A stretch of DNA of 64,000 nt, taken from the NCBI GenBank assembly GCA_015227615.1, contig JAALGZ010000006.1, forward strand, positions 2,039,085 to 2,103,084. Direction: 5' to 3'. The notes beneath the pieces were generated by a model. It was given only the letters and a program-made list of their open reading frames with translations. It made no database searches and was not told where the DNA came from. Of this stretch, positions 1 to 10,580 are shown in pieces (the stretch's first letter is position 1; the number at the start of each line of letters is the position of its first letter). This stretch comes from Labyrinthula sp. Ha (Eukaryota > Sar > Bigyra > Labyrinthulida > Labyrinthulaceae). The position numbers were made by a program, and so were the translations under genes.

Positions 1-3000
1 TCATCTCGCGAAACACAATTTGAGACTGAGAAAGTTTTAGCGAAGTCCATTCTTGTTTCCCAAAAAGGTGCAGTGCAGACTCTAGAGAGCGAAGTTTCTG
101 AAAAGCAAATTCTAATTGAAAGGGAGATTTTGGCGAAGGAGCGTGAAGCCCTGGAGAGGGAAAGGAAGAACCTACGACTTGCTGAAATGAAGAATGAGCT
201 TGAAAGAAAAGTGCTTCAGAAGAAAGATATAGAAGCTCATCAAACTCAATTACAACGAGAGTTTGAAGCGAGGCTCAACGCTCAGAAGCAGGAGCAGGAG
301 AGGTTTCGAATGCAACAGCAAGACGAGGAGAGTTTCATTATGAGAAAGAGTTTAAAGCTACTTGAGTTGAGACAAAAGGAAACCGAACTACTGCGAAAAA
401 CTCGAGAGCGACTGGTGTATGAAGAGATGGAACAACTGAGAAGGGAAAAGGAGCTTAAGTCTCAAAGTTTCAATTTGGGTGTCGCCAGATCTAGCAGTAT
501 GGCCCCTCGGAACAGAGAGAGACTAGGCTCTCAATATTCTCAGCATAGTTATAATACGTATGGATCTTTTCAACACCGTAATGCTGAAAGCCCTTTGAAG
601 AGTAATGTTGGAAGAAACTTTCTCGAGCACATTGAAGGTGAAACCAGTAGAATTATGAGACAGTTTGAGGAGGAAAGATCACTAGTAGATGAAAATTGGA
701 GGATCGAAAAAAGAATGTTGCAACAGGAGAGAGAAGCTCTGGAACAACTTAAGATCCAAAGACTGAACAACCTGTTAATACCTACCGAAACACCAGAGCC
801 TCAGCTTGATGTCAACATGCTCTCATTGCTTCAGGAGTACAATATTGAAAAAGCTGGAAAGAAGTTTCTGAAACAAGGGGCAACAACACTAAGACAGGCT
901 CTCAGTTTATCCGACCCCCAATTTAGAAAAATTGGGTTCAGGAACTCTGAGCAAATTGCAAGTTTCAAATCGGTCTTGCTAAAGAAGATCCAAAGCGTGG
1001 AATCTGGCTCACCTGCAGGAATACGATCACACGCCGGGGCCACTACTGCCAACACCCATTTAGATTCCAGTTTGGTAGAGGTTCTAGAGGCAACTAATCT
1101 AGCTGGTCTGAAACACGCGTTTACTGAACATGGGGTTACAACTCTGCAAAACGCTCTTGTACTGTCAGATAACGGTTATAAGGCCCTTGGTTTGAGTAAT
1201 GCTGAACAAATCAAGGGCCTTAGGGAAGTCCTTATAGGAAGAATAGCAAATAGCGCACAGGCACCAAGCACTGAGATCCCTATCGTTCATGAGACTCAAG
1301 CTATTAAACGTGAGGAGACAGATTCGGATATTGCAGCTTCCAGTGAATCGGAGGCGGAATCTGAAAGCCAAGAGCAAGTTGCACAAGCACCCGATAATGT
1401 GTCTAATGGGAGGGAGATGACTGAAGAACTCCTTTTGGCACTTCAAGCTCGTGGTGTAGACACCATTAAAAGCAGGTTTGAGTCTAAGGGAGTGTATACC
1501 CTTGAAGACGCGCTAAATCTACCAGCAGATGGATATTTTGAAATTGGCTTCAAAACAGAAGAGCAGGTTACCAAATTCAAGAACGATTTGTCATCCATGC
1601 GAAATGACAATGAAGATGCTGGCGATCAGGGTGATGCAAGCGACGAAGAAAAGGATGAAAGTTCGTTGTTAGTAGAACTCAGGAAGCACAGTTTAGAAGC
1701 TTTTTACGAACTTTTTGCAAACGAAGGCATCATAGATCTGCAAGAGGCGAAGCAACTTACGGAAGATGACTTGGAGCGCCTTGGGTTGAAAAATGTTTCC
1801 GAGAGGAAACGAGTGTTGGAAATTTTAAAAGGCGAAGCTCCTGTTGAAGAAGCTCTGTTTGAAGACCTACCGGTGACTCGTCCTTTTAGTGAACCATTCT
1901 TGGAAATACTTGAGGGAGCAGGACTAAATAGTTTGAAGGAAGATTTCAAGAAGAAAAACGTGTTTACCTGCAAGGAAGCACTGGAACTAACAGATCAAGA
2001 TTTCATCTCCTTTGGCTTTAAAAGACAAGAACAAGTTGATAAAGTCCGTAAATATTTTCAAAATGGTGCAGACGAAGAGGCTGAAGATGAACATCAGGAT
2101 GAAGTTGACCAAAATGAAGATTTGCTTACAGAAAAAACATCTGCTACGCTTGATACTGACTTACTAGACATATTGGAACAGGCGGGCCTGAGTTCTACTG
2201 TTGACAAGTTCATAGCTCTTGGAGCTACTACGTTGCAAGAAGCAATTGATTTACCTAATGAGAGTTATTTTGAAATAGGCATGAAGCGCGATGCTGATGT
2301 CGAGAAGCTGAAGCACTATTTTAAGAGAGCGCTCGAGACACCGGAAGACCCGGATGGGGAAGAAGATTCGTTGAATGATGAAGAAGAAGAAGAAAACGAG
2401 CTGTTTGCACTTTTGAAAAGCAATGGTTTAGAGCAATATATTGATTTTTTTGCAGACGAAGGAATATTGGATCTGTCTGAGGCAAAGCAATTTTCAGAAG
2501 ATGACATTGAGCGTCTTGGGGTTCGAAGTGTTGCGGATAGAAAAAAGCTGAAGGCCCTTTTGAACGGAGAAGACATCCCAGAAGAAGAATCAGAACAAGA
2601 GTTTGATAACGAAGCCGATTTTGAGGCTGAAAACGAAGAAGCTGAGGCTCCACTTTCAGATAGTGAAGGTGAAGAAAGAAAGAAAAAGAAAAAGCGGAAA
2701 AAGAAAAAGAAGAAGAAAACAAGGGAGCTTGAAGAAGAAGACGATGCAGCTGAGGCTGCACTTGACGAGGTCTTACACTCTGACGCGGATGCCTCTCTGC
2801 CAGCATCTTCTGATTCTGAGGAAATTGAGGTTGATCAGGACTTATACGATATTTTAGAAGAGTATGGTATCCAGGACATTGCACCGGAGTTTGTGAAACA
2901 AGGTGCGAAGAGTATACGAGAAGCAGCTGCTCTTAGCAATAAAAAATTTGGTCTTATTGGTTTCAAACACGAGGAGCAGATCGACGGATTTAGAAATATT

Positions 3001-4938
3001 CTGAAAGCAGCCTTGAAAGGTAATACTTCCGACTTTTCTGGCTCCGAGGCTGAAAATATAGAAGAAGGAACAACTAAAAAAAGACACAAGAAGAAAAAAA
3101 AGCGCAAAAAAAGAAGAAAAACTTCAGGACCTGATAAGAATGAAACATCCGAGGGCGGTGACATAGCAGCACGAGTTGCCACACCTGAAGCAGAGCTCGA
3201 GGATGACAACTCTAATCAGGATACAAGCGAAGTTAAGAAGAAGAAGCGTAAAAAGAGAAAGAAGAAAAGGAAACAAACTGTAGTTGCCTCTGACTCAGAG
3301 CAGAACGTTGCTGAAGGAGAGGTAGTACCAGAAGAAGTTGAGAATTCTGATGTTTCTGAATTTCCCGAAAATGATGGAGAAGAATCTGAAGGCACAGAAG
3401 TCTCCAATGAAGAAGAGACCATTGCTCAAAGGAAGGCGCGTAGAAAGTTAGAACGAAAACAAAGAAGAGCAGAGCGTAAGAAGGCGCGAGCACAGAACCC
3501 TGCCCCAGAGAGTGATTCAGATACTACATTCCCTGAACCTACTGAAGCTGCAGTTGTAAATAATGCGCATGTAGTTGAAAGTGATACAGATGACTCTATG
3601 CAACCACAAACACAAGAGGAAGTTGAGAAAAAAAAGAAAAAGAAACGTAGAAGGAAAAGAAAGAAGAAAAAGAAGAAGGCCGCTGCTGATTCAGATGATG
3701 ATAAGTCAGATGCCTCTGGTGGAAATAATTCAGATGATAGCGATACAGGTGCTGGTGGTGGTGCTGCTGCTGCAGAATCTGATACCGATACTGAACCGCA
3801 GCAAAGGAAAAAGAAAAAACACAGGAAGAAGAAACGAAAATCTAAATCCCATTCGAAGCAGCCAGAAACAGCACAATCTGATAGTGAGCCCAGTGTGATA
3901 TATACTCAAAACGCAATGAGCAAAAACGTTTCGAGTCAAGGTGAAAAGCATAACTTTTCAAGAGAGGTCTACCCTCAACATTCACGTTCAAGTGATTCGG
4001 ACCAAGGGGACGATATTAATTCAGAACAGTTCTATCGTAGCTCCGCATCAGATAACATGAGCCAACAAAGCATGGAGGAAAAGGTTCCTGAGGAGGTCGA
4101 TGTTCCGGATCACAGTGATACAGACCGATCAAAACTTAGTCATTATCATTCTAACATTTCTTTTGGGTCTTCTGGAGAGAGCGCAAAATCTAAATCAAGT
4201 ATTGTTAGTATCTTAGCTGCACAGGCACATCCAGAAGGAATAAATCCAATAACGCAGATATACACTTTTAGAACTGAGGAACCAGTTGTTATACCAAGTA
4301 TGCAATGGGAAGAGGATTCAGATGGAATAGATACTTTCTATGTGGATGGAAACTTCGGTAGAAAACCAGAAGTAGAACCTGAAGCAAAGAAAGTGAAGAC
4401 AACAACCTACACTGCTTATGATGCAGTTAAGGATGGAAAGGTTGATAAACTGAAACAGTTTATGAAAGAAAGTCGATTTGATATCAACAAGCGAAATGAA
4501 ATGCACAAAGACGATTTTGAGGATTCTTGGATAGGAAACTTGTTTTCCACGGCATCTGGTTTAACAACAAACTTGACCCTTCTCTATATTGCTGTTATGT
4601 TTGAACGCTTGGACATCATTAAACTTCTTCTTGAAAACGGTGCAAGAGATGAAAATTGTGAGTGTGTGAATATAGCTAAATCTGAAGAAATTGTTTCATT
4701 ATTGGAACAATATGGCTTTACAAAGTATGGGGACTTAAATACAATGTCTGCAGCAGATAGAGCTAAGATTGAGCAGATAAAGCAAAAGAAGAAAGAATTA
4801 AGTCGTACTCATGATGCTGCTGAGGATAACTCCTCAAAGACTGACAGCGCCTCTATCGCTTCTGGAAAGGTAAAAAAATCTGGAACTTCTTTTTTTAAAT
4901 CTGTGAAAAACATGTTCAGTGGCAAAATGGCCAAGTAA
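1..4938 (+). CDS. Partial coiled-coil / SAM-like repeat / ankyrin-repeat protein (5' end outside window)
   Basis: The frame is open from base 1, so the true start lies to the left; about 1645 residues are visible, ending in TAA at 4936-4938. From N to C there is a long charged coiled coil (to about nt 780), then eight diverged repeats of about 60 residues between nt 805 and 3030. Each repeat has a leucine-rich helix, a pattern like GxxTLxxALxL, then IGFKxxEQ and a basic helix, which resembles a SAM-type helical bundle. Between and after the repeats are acidic serine-rich linkers and at least five lysine/arginine runs (nt about 2680-2720, 3070-3120, 3235-3275, 3625-3680, 3805-3840) that could be nuclear or nucleolar targeting signals. 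Near nt 4400-4730 are ankyrin-like repeats, followed by a basic tail. No catalytic domain is visible. A scaffold role is inference only. No introns are seen. Confidence 0.85.
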   Translation, partial: SSRETQFETEKVLAKSILVSQKGAVQTLESEVSEKQILIEREILAKEREALERERKNLRLAEMKNELERKVLQKKDIEAHQTQLQREFEARLNAQKQEQERFRMQQQDEESFIMRKSLKLLELRQKETELLRKTRERLVYEEMEQLRREKELKSQSFNLGVARSSSMAPRNRERLGSQYSQHSYNTYGSFQHRNAESPLKSNVGRNFLEHIEGETSRIMRQFEEERSLVDENWRIEKRMLQQEREALEQLKIQRLNNLLIPTETPEPQLDVNMLSLLQEYNIEKAGKKFLKQGATTLRQALSLSDPQFRKIGFRNSEQIASFKSVLLKKIQSVESGSPAGIRSHAGATTANTHLDSSLVEVLEATNLAGLKHAFTEHGVTTLQNALVLSDNGYKALGLSNAEQIKGLREVLIGRIANSAQAPSTEIPIVHETQAIKREETDSDIAASSESEAESESQEQVAQAPDNVSNGREMTEELLLALQARGVDTIKSRFESKGVYTLEDALNLPADGYFEIGFKTEEQVTKFKNDLSSMRNDNEDAGDQGDASDEEKDESSLLVELRKHSLEAFYELFANEGIIDLQEAKQLTEDDLERLGLKNVSERKRVLEILKGEAPVEEALFEDLPVTRPFSEPFLEILEGAGLNSLKEDFKKKNVFTCKEALELTDQDFISFGFKRQEQVDKVRKYFQNGADEEAEDEHQDEVDQNEDLLTEKTSATLDTDLLDILEQAGLSSTVDKFIALGATTLQEAIDLPNESYFEIGMKRDADVEKLKHYFKRALETPEDPDGEEDSLNDEEEEENELFALLKSNGLEQYIDFFADEGILDLSEAKQFSEDDIERLGVRSVADRKKLKALLNGEDIPEEESEQEFDNEADFEAENEEAEAPLSDSEGEERKKKKKRKKKKKKKTRELEEEDDAAEAALDEVLHSDADASLPASSDSEEIEVDQDLYDILEEYGIQDIAPEFVKQGAKSIREAAALSNKKFGLIGFKHEEQIDGFRNILKAALKGNTSDFSGSEAENIEEGTTKKRHKKKKKRKKRRKTSGPDKNETSEGGDIAARVATPEAELEDDNSNQDTSEVKKKKRKKRKKKRKQTVVASDSEQNVAEGEVVPEEVENSDVSEFPENDGEESEGTEVSNEEETIAQRKARRKLERKQRRAERKKARAQNPAPESDSDTTFPEPTEAAVVNNAHVVESDTDDSMQPQTQEEVEKKKKKKRRRKRKKKKKKAAADSDDDKSDASGGNNSDDSDTGAGGGAAAAESDTDTEPQQRKKKKHRKKKRKSKSHSKQPETAQSDSEPSVIYTQNAMSKNVSSQGEKHNFSREVYPQHSRSSDSDQGDDINSEQFYRSSASDNMSQQSMEEKVPEEVDVPDHSDTDRSKLSHYHSNISFGSSGESAKSKSSIVSILAAQAHPEGINPITQIYTFRTEEPVVIPSMQWEEDSDGIDTFYVDGNFGRKPEVEPEAKKVKTTTYTAYDAVKDGKVDKLKQFMKESRFDINKRNEMHKDDFEDSWIGNLFSTASGLTTNLTLLYIAVMFERLDIIKLLLENGARDENCECVNIAKSEEIVSLLEQYGFTKYGDLNTMSAADRAKIEQIKQKKKELSRTHDAAEDNSSKTDSASIASGKVKKSGTSFFKSVKNMFSGKMAK

Positions 4939-4978
4939 AATAGTTTAATGGTCAATAGTTTATGTTTTTCTCAGTTGC

Positions 4979-5634
4979 TTAAAAGTGTGCAATCATTGGT
5001 GCTTTTACTTCATCAGCTTTTTCTTTTCCAAGTAGAAGCTCTATTAGTTTAATAGAGAATTCTAGAGTTGTACCAGGACCTTGACTAGTTACTATGTTCC
5101 CTGATACAACGACTCTCTCATTCGAATACTTTGATCTGGTCAGCTTTTTTTCAAATGAAGGGTGACATGTTACTATCGTCCCCTCCGGTAGCAAGGAGAG
5201 TCCATCGAACACAACACAGGGAGATGCACATATTGCTGCCAAGTATTTCCCTTCTGATTTCTCCAGTTGCTTCTTCATCAGTGCTTGCAACTCTTGATTC
5301 TCCTTCAAATTAGTTGCTCCAGGAATACCACCTAAATAAATATAAACAAAACACATCTACCAGGAAGCGCTATCAAATCAAAATCCTTATCCATGATTTG
5401 CTTAATATTGACGTCTCCGACAACCTTTAAACCTCTCGCAAGAACAACTGTTTCAGAATCTCCAACAACTCCAACGGTTACATCTAGACCAGCTCTTCTA
5501 AATGATATTATCACTTAACGGATAGTACCTAAGGGTGTCTATTATGGTTGTTGATTCAATATCTTCAGAGCCTAAGGGTAAGAAGACAGTAAAAGTGAAC
5601 CATTAGCAATAGGAATTAATACTTTTTTACTCAT
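4979..5634 (-). CDS. DJ-1/PARK7-like protein (DJ-1/PfpI family), four exons
   Basis: Spliced coding sequence complement(4979..5331, 5361..5497, 5529..5571, 5601..5634), 567 nt, 188 residues, the usual DJ-1 length. The start ATG at 5632-5634 gives MSKKVLIPIANGSEDIE, with the conserved glutamate of the DJ-1 pocket. Later come TLRRAGLDVTV, ALPGGIPGATNL, AAICASP with the nucleophile cysteine, and HPSF, SNERVV and TSQGPGT, all family hallmarks. Each exon junction restores the family consensus exactly, which is the main support for the splicing. Family members act in the cytosol or organelles in oxidative-stress defence and as glyoxalase or deglycase-type enzymes; which applies here is not visible. 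It converges on the upstream large gene with only 40 bp between the stop codons, so their 3' UTRs probably overlap. Confidence 0.95.
5332..5360 (-). other. Intron 3 of the DJ-1-like gene, 29 nt
   Basis: On the minus strand it begins GTAGAT and ends TTTAG. Its removal joins ALPG to GIPGATNL in phase 1, exactly the DJ-1 family sequence. Confidence 0.93.
5498..5528 (-). other. Intron 2 of the DJ-1-like gene, 31 nt
   Basis: On the minus strand it begins GTACTA and ends TTTAG. Removal gives IIDTLRRAGLDVTV in phase 2, matching the family. Confidence 0.92.
5572..5600 (-). other. Intron 1 of the DJ-1-like gene, 29 nt
   Basis: On the minus strand it begins GTTCAC and ends CTTAG. Removal joins IANG to SEDIE in phase 1 and connects to a start codon 34 nt upstream. 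Confidence 0.92.
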
Positions 5635-5864
5635 TTTCAATCAGAGAAAGATATTAAAGAAAAGAAAGAGATTTGATAGTGTTATAGTATAAAAGAGAAA
5701 ATGAAACGACTCCTTCCTATAAGGCCCACCAGTCAATACTAGAATATTGGTTACTACAATATTAGCTGCATGTTTTGGATATAAAAACTATAATAGTGAG
5801 TTACTGCAGATACATTTTGTTTGAATATAATAAATAACAAAGCCAAGCCATAAGAAACCCATTC
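5635..5864. other. Short intergenic stretch upstream of the DJ-1-like gene
   Basis: AT-rich, with no open frame of note. It must hold the promoter of the minus-strand DJ-1-like gene, but no specific element can be supported. It ends where the outer edge of the giant palindrome begins. Confidence 0.5.
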
Positions 5865-6299
5865 AGCAGCTGCAACAAACTGGTGTTTTATTTCTTCAGA
5901 CCTCGGAGAAATCTTTGTGGCCAAGGGAATGAGCTGGATTGGTTTTATTGATGACTTAATTTAATTTTGTAGCTATGTTTTTTCTTTTGCTAATTGTAGA
6001 AACTTCGCAAACTGTTTTGATTGAATAATTATATTTATTTTGCAGTATTATTTAGTTGATTATGATGGCATTAGGCTCAAACAAGGAGAAAATAAGGTTT
6101 TTTTTTCTCATAGTAAAGCCTTCAGGGGATTGACCATATAACCAAGATTGGCCCATCCCTGGAACACTCCTGCACAATATGGACCATGTGTTAAAGTTTT
6201 TTTCTGTGTTGCTAAAATAATATAAATAGATCACTAGAGTCAGAACCATGTGGTTTGAGTTAGTGTCGATAAGTACTTGACTATCAAAATAAAATCATA

Positions 6300-6740
6300 A
6301 TACCATGATATGAAGCAAAATATGTTGAAATAAGTTTGTTTTGGTTTGTAAATATAGAATAAAGAGCTGATTTTATAACCTCTAGTAAATGAAATATAAA
6401 GATAGAAATGTGTTGAGCGGGTGAGGTATAATTGAACCTTTGTTGAGAGCCAAGCGGATCTCTTGTGGGAAAAAAGGAGGTTTATGTAAAATTGATATTT
6501 GATTAAAGGAAGCTGTATTTATAAGAATTAAATATCATTGATAGTTGAGAAAGTAGTTGGTAATGTCATTTGGAATATAACAGAAGATAAAAAAAATGAT
6601 GATGTGGTTTGGTGAAATATGGTTCGGACAATGATCAAACACAAACTGTAACTTGCTGAATATCGTTTTTGTAAGCTTTTAAGACTTTTCTTATTGATAG
6701 AAGAACTTAATAAGATTTTTCAACGACCGAGAAGAAAATG
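6300..6740 (-). repeat. Dispersed repeat unit, copy 1 (reverse orientation)
   Basis: This is the reverse complement of the unit at 42460-42900, as expected from the palindrome, but it is also similar to the unit at the palindrome centre (20190-20800). Shared landmarks are a TACTAGAGGT-like block, a TTGGCT-CAACAAAGGTTC block, an ACGTCATC block, and a TATAAA-like site in the middle. It may be a solo LTR of an unrecognised element; no coding capacity was seen. Confidence 0.6.
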
Positions 6741-8369
6741 TATTTAATCAGATCAAGAAGTTTATTTGAGATCTGGACGTATTTAGAAAATGAAAGAGAT
6801 ATATTTCGGGTTTTCTTATAGTTTTTCTTTTTAAGTTTTTTTATCTTTCAAAACCAAGATTATTTGAAACCTCTCTAAATGACATATTTGTCCTAGCCTT
6901 TTTCTATAATGATTTTAGATAGTTGTGCTTTGCTATTTCACCAGGTGCCTATATAATTATAGTATATTGAATTTCTTTAGAAATTTTAATGGGATTGATC
7001 CTAACTCAAATATTAAGAATACTTTTCAATGGTGATTTTCTGAATTCTTTTTTATTTGTTACTACATGAGCCATCATTATTTTATTAACACATTCTCAAT
7101 TTCAATACCATGGATTTCGGCTGTTTCAATAAAGTTACCGACATTCACACGACCCCTTTAGAAATTTTTTAAAATATCTTTACCGGTATTATAACTTTCA
7201 TTTTGCAAATATTCTAGTATCAATAGTCTATAGTTTGATAGGTTAAAAAATAAAATATGATAAAACGTGTCTAAATTTAATAAATCCCGCAAGAATCATA
7301 TTTTCGTAATTTGGATTGAATCACTTATGGTATAAATTGCTTCATAGAGCTGGTGAAACTAGATAAATTGAGAGCTAGTAAAAATTGTTTTATTATATCT
7401 TTGCGTTGTTCTATCCTTGGATATTAAAATTCTTGTTTCAATTGCTTTATTGCTTGGCAATAGACTCTCAATACCCAATTTATATGATTTGCTATTTGTG
7501 GGTCATATCAAGCAAGATTTTTTTCAACTAGACATTATTCAAAAGCTGGAAGTTTCTTAATTCAATAGATCTAATGAAATCTAATATAGTCGATTAGAAC
7601 TTACGAAGCTGATTTCATAGTAGTAATTTGGAGAAAATTCATTTGATATTTTGGGCACAAGTACTAAATATTCATCATCTATGTATACCCTCTTAATATT
7701 AGTTATTTAACTTAACAACATGCTTGGAGAATTATTAAGAATATATTAGATAATTATGGCCTCTATATAGAACGCAATTTCAGAAAAAGTAAAAGAAAGA
7801 AGGAATATTATCAATTGATTTTGTCAAAAATCTATTCAAGAAATTTTGCGATGAACATTTTTTTAATACCGTTTTAAAGTTCAGTTTCTGTTTGGTTTTA
7901 ACGGTAAATACTACATGTCCAAGGAAATTTGCAAGGGACAACATCATTCACCTGATACTGAGATTCAAAATAATAATGTTCAAACAAGCTGTTAGGTTTT
8001 ATAATCTGACGAAGAGAGGAATTTATTGATGAGTCTTGAATTCATAATACTTAGCAACTATTGCAAAGAGAAATTATTTCAACGCGACTTTTATAAAGAA
8101 GTTAGATCTTAATTTTCTTGAGCGTGTATTGAATAAGGGAAATAGAAAATTTAGTTAAAATGGCGAAATTATCCCGCTAATTGGATTTGGATCTAAATTA
8201 AAATCTTAAGTTGGATCATGATTTTTTTTACTTTAAATTACCGCTCCTTATTGGTCTTTTTTGTACATTTAAAAGAAACTTAGTATAAAGTATCTCTTAT
8301 GGTACAATGTTTTTCACATATATTCTACCCAAACACCAGAAAAAACAACATTAAGAAAAATAAAGTGGA

Positions 8370-10580
8370 TATACATTCTGTCTGTTTTGAATATATATTC
8401 TCTTAAGAATTGTATTTAAAACTGATAAAGTTTCAAAGTATACCGTTTCTCTATTACTGTAATTTGCTCTAAATAAACAGAATGTGGTTTTGATAAACGG
8501 GGGTATTAGAGCATTTAGAATTATTCTAAATATTTTTAGCTTGAGTTTCTTTGGTACTAAATTTGCCTAAGAGAATTAGTACACTCTTCCTAGAGGTCTT
8601 TAGCAAGTTAGCTAGGACACTCTTATTCAGATCCTACCAAGGTATTACCGGCGAGTTTTAGTCCAAATTAAGAAATTTTTCATTTCTTAGATATTATGAA
8701 AATAGAAGAAAATTCATAGAAGAAGATCTTACATTTAACAAAAACGATAAAAAGACTGATTATAAGCACATCAAGGCATATATTCAAAATTCTTTCCTTG
8801 TAGTTTAAATCTCAGCTCAAAGATCAGTTGGGTATCAAAGTGTTGTAAGAGGAAATGGTCGGTCAGAACATCTTTTTCTTAAATCAAATTTTCAGGATAT
8901 AATTAATCGAGATATTCTCCTTGAATGGAAGGAGGAATAGCAAAAGTTTTAAAAGGTGACAAAGCCAGTACTATATCAAGAATAAGAATATGTATGCGTA
9001 GAGAGATTGTCAACTGCACAGCTTCAACATGAAAACTACTGTGGAAAATTTTCAGAATCTTCAGCTAGACATGAAAAAGGAAGGGTACAAAGCAATTATA
9101 TTGGATAATACTACCTCTATAACCCGACTAACAAAACTAACTTCCACCTGTGACATAATTGTTTCTTGGAACAAATCGTACAAACATATGCCCATCATTT
9201 TTTAACTGTTCGAGCCATATTCTTCTTGTATGTTTTTAATATTCCAGAGAGATAATTCAAAGAAGCCACCCTTCCTATATATCAATATGAGAGAGCCTTG
9301 GTTTCCTCCAAGAAATCATTAAAACAAAGTATAACAGATATCACTTCCTCTATCCTGGATAAAAGATATCCGTAATCTAAATTCCGTCGTTATATGAGCC
9401 ATATGGAGATAAGCAAGGGAGTTTATAGTTCTGTTCATAAAGTGAAGAAGTTTGAAGCCTAGCCATGTCAATGCTCTACTACTCAAGGAACAGAATTGTC
9501 GGGAACGATCTTGAATTTCTCCTTAAAATCGCACCTAAAACTCACAACATGAGCATAAGAACCACAGAATGTTGAACCAGTTAGCAACTGATTAAAATAA
9601 ACTGGAGGAGTATATAGAAAGAGGAGCAGACCATATAGTACAAATGCTACAGAAGAGAAAGTTCATAGAACATGAACGATTTTTGACAGTTTTCCACTAC
9701 AAAGTAATAAAACACGTCTTTCCATCACATTCGTTTCCAACAAGTATATATTATGTCTATTGTTGACCTTTGTTTAAAATCCCAATCTTAGCCCCTCAAT
9801 CACATTTCCTCAGAGCATGAGCCTAAACAAAAACTAAACCCCGGGTTCAAGTCATACATTCACCCCTTGAACATTCAACGTCGCTTGAAGATTAACTACA
9901 TTTTAAATTTTGAGTTTCTCTGTCATCCAGAAAAGTAAAGTTTTTTTACCTACCTTCTCTTTTAACTAGATATGATTTGAAGAAAGCTAATTATTTTTTA
10001 CCTATCTTCGGGGGAGTCTTTCTTTATCCCTTCTTTATAATCTTGTGTGGCGCTAGCTTACTGGCTTCTTACTGTGCATCTTCTTGAATTAACGATAAGA
10101 CAATATGAGTTTTCATACGATGTAGATCTTCCTTTCCTATTATGGGTAATTAAGATGCGACCCTATGATCGCACTGGAAAAAATTTAACTTCTTATCAAA
10201 CTAGGAACAGTCTCAAGATATCTAATGGTTACCAAAATTTCTCCTGTTTATCTAGTTATATGTAACAGAGCAACGTTATCCATTGTATAACCACCTTCAT
10301 TGTTAAGTTAACATGTACTTAAATACCGGACTAAAGGTTAGTTGATAGATATTGCATGACTGGCCCCCATTTTAGAAACATTCCTATGTGCAAAAGTATC
10401 ATCGAATTTAATTTCAAGGAATAGTAACAATCTTAATTAGGAAAACAGACCAAGAACAATTACAATCAGTAGTCTATCGATAGAAAACTGAATCTGTAAA
10501 ATATTTATCGAGATGTCACTGCCTGTATAAAATAAATACTAAGCTACAATATTCTAGCATTTTATCCACTAAATATTAGA
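8370..10580. repeat. Near-identical tract between palindrome arms (left partner)
   Basis: This part of the left arm matches 38622-40832 in reverse complement with only scattered differences, including a 72-codon open frame at 10047-10265 that is identical in both arms. Immediately outside, at about 8220-8360 and 10580-10920, the arms differ much more. No protein function is recognised inside the tract. Confidence 0.75.

Noticed and set aside
2316-2884. Long antisense and alternate-frame open stretches across the first gene (for example 2316-2884, 2835-3209, 3575-3898)
   Set aside because: They mirror the lysine/glutamate-rich codons of the real frame, are full of serine/phenylalanine runs, and show no domain; shadows of the true coding frame.
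9835-9870. tRNA T-arm-like GGGTTCAAGTC (mirror near 39350)
   Set aside because: The flanking bases do not form a T-stem and no acceptor or anticodon arm can be drawn around it.
10047-10265. 72-codon open frame identical in both palindrome arms (also 38937-39155, minus strand)
   Set aside because: Identity is explained by the near-identical tract as a whole, not by protein conservation; no family resemblance and no flanking gene features.
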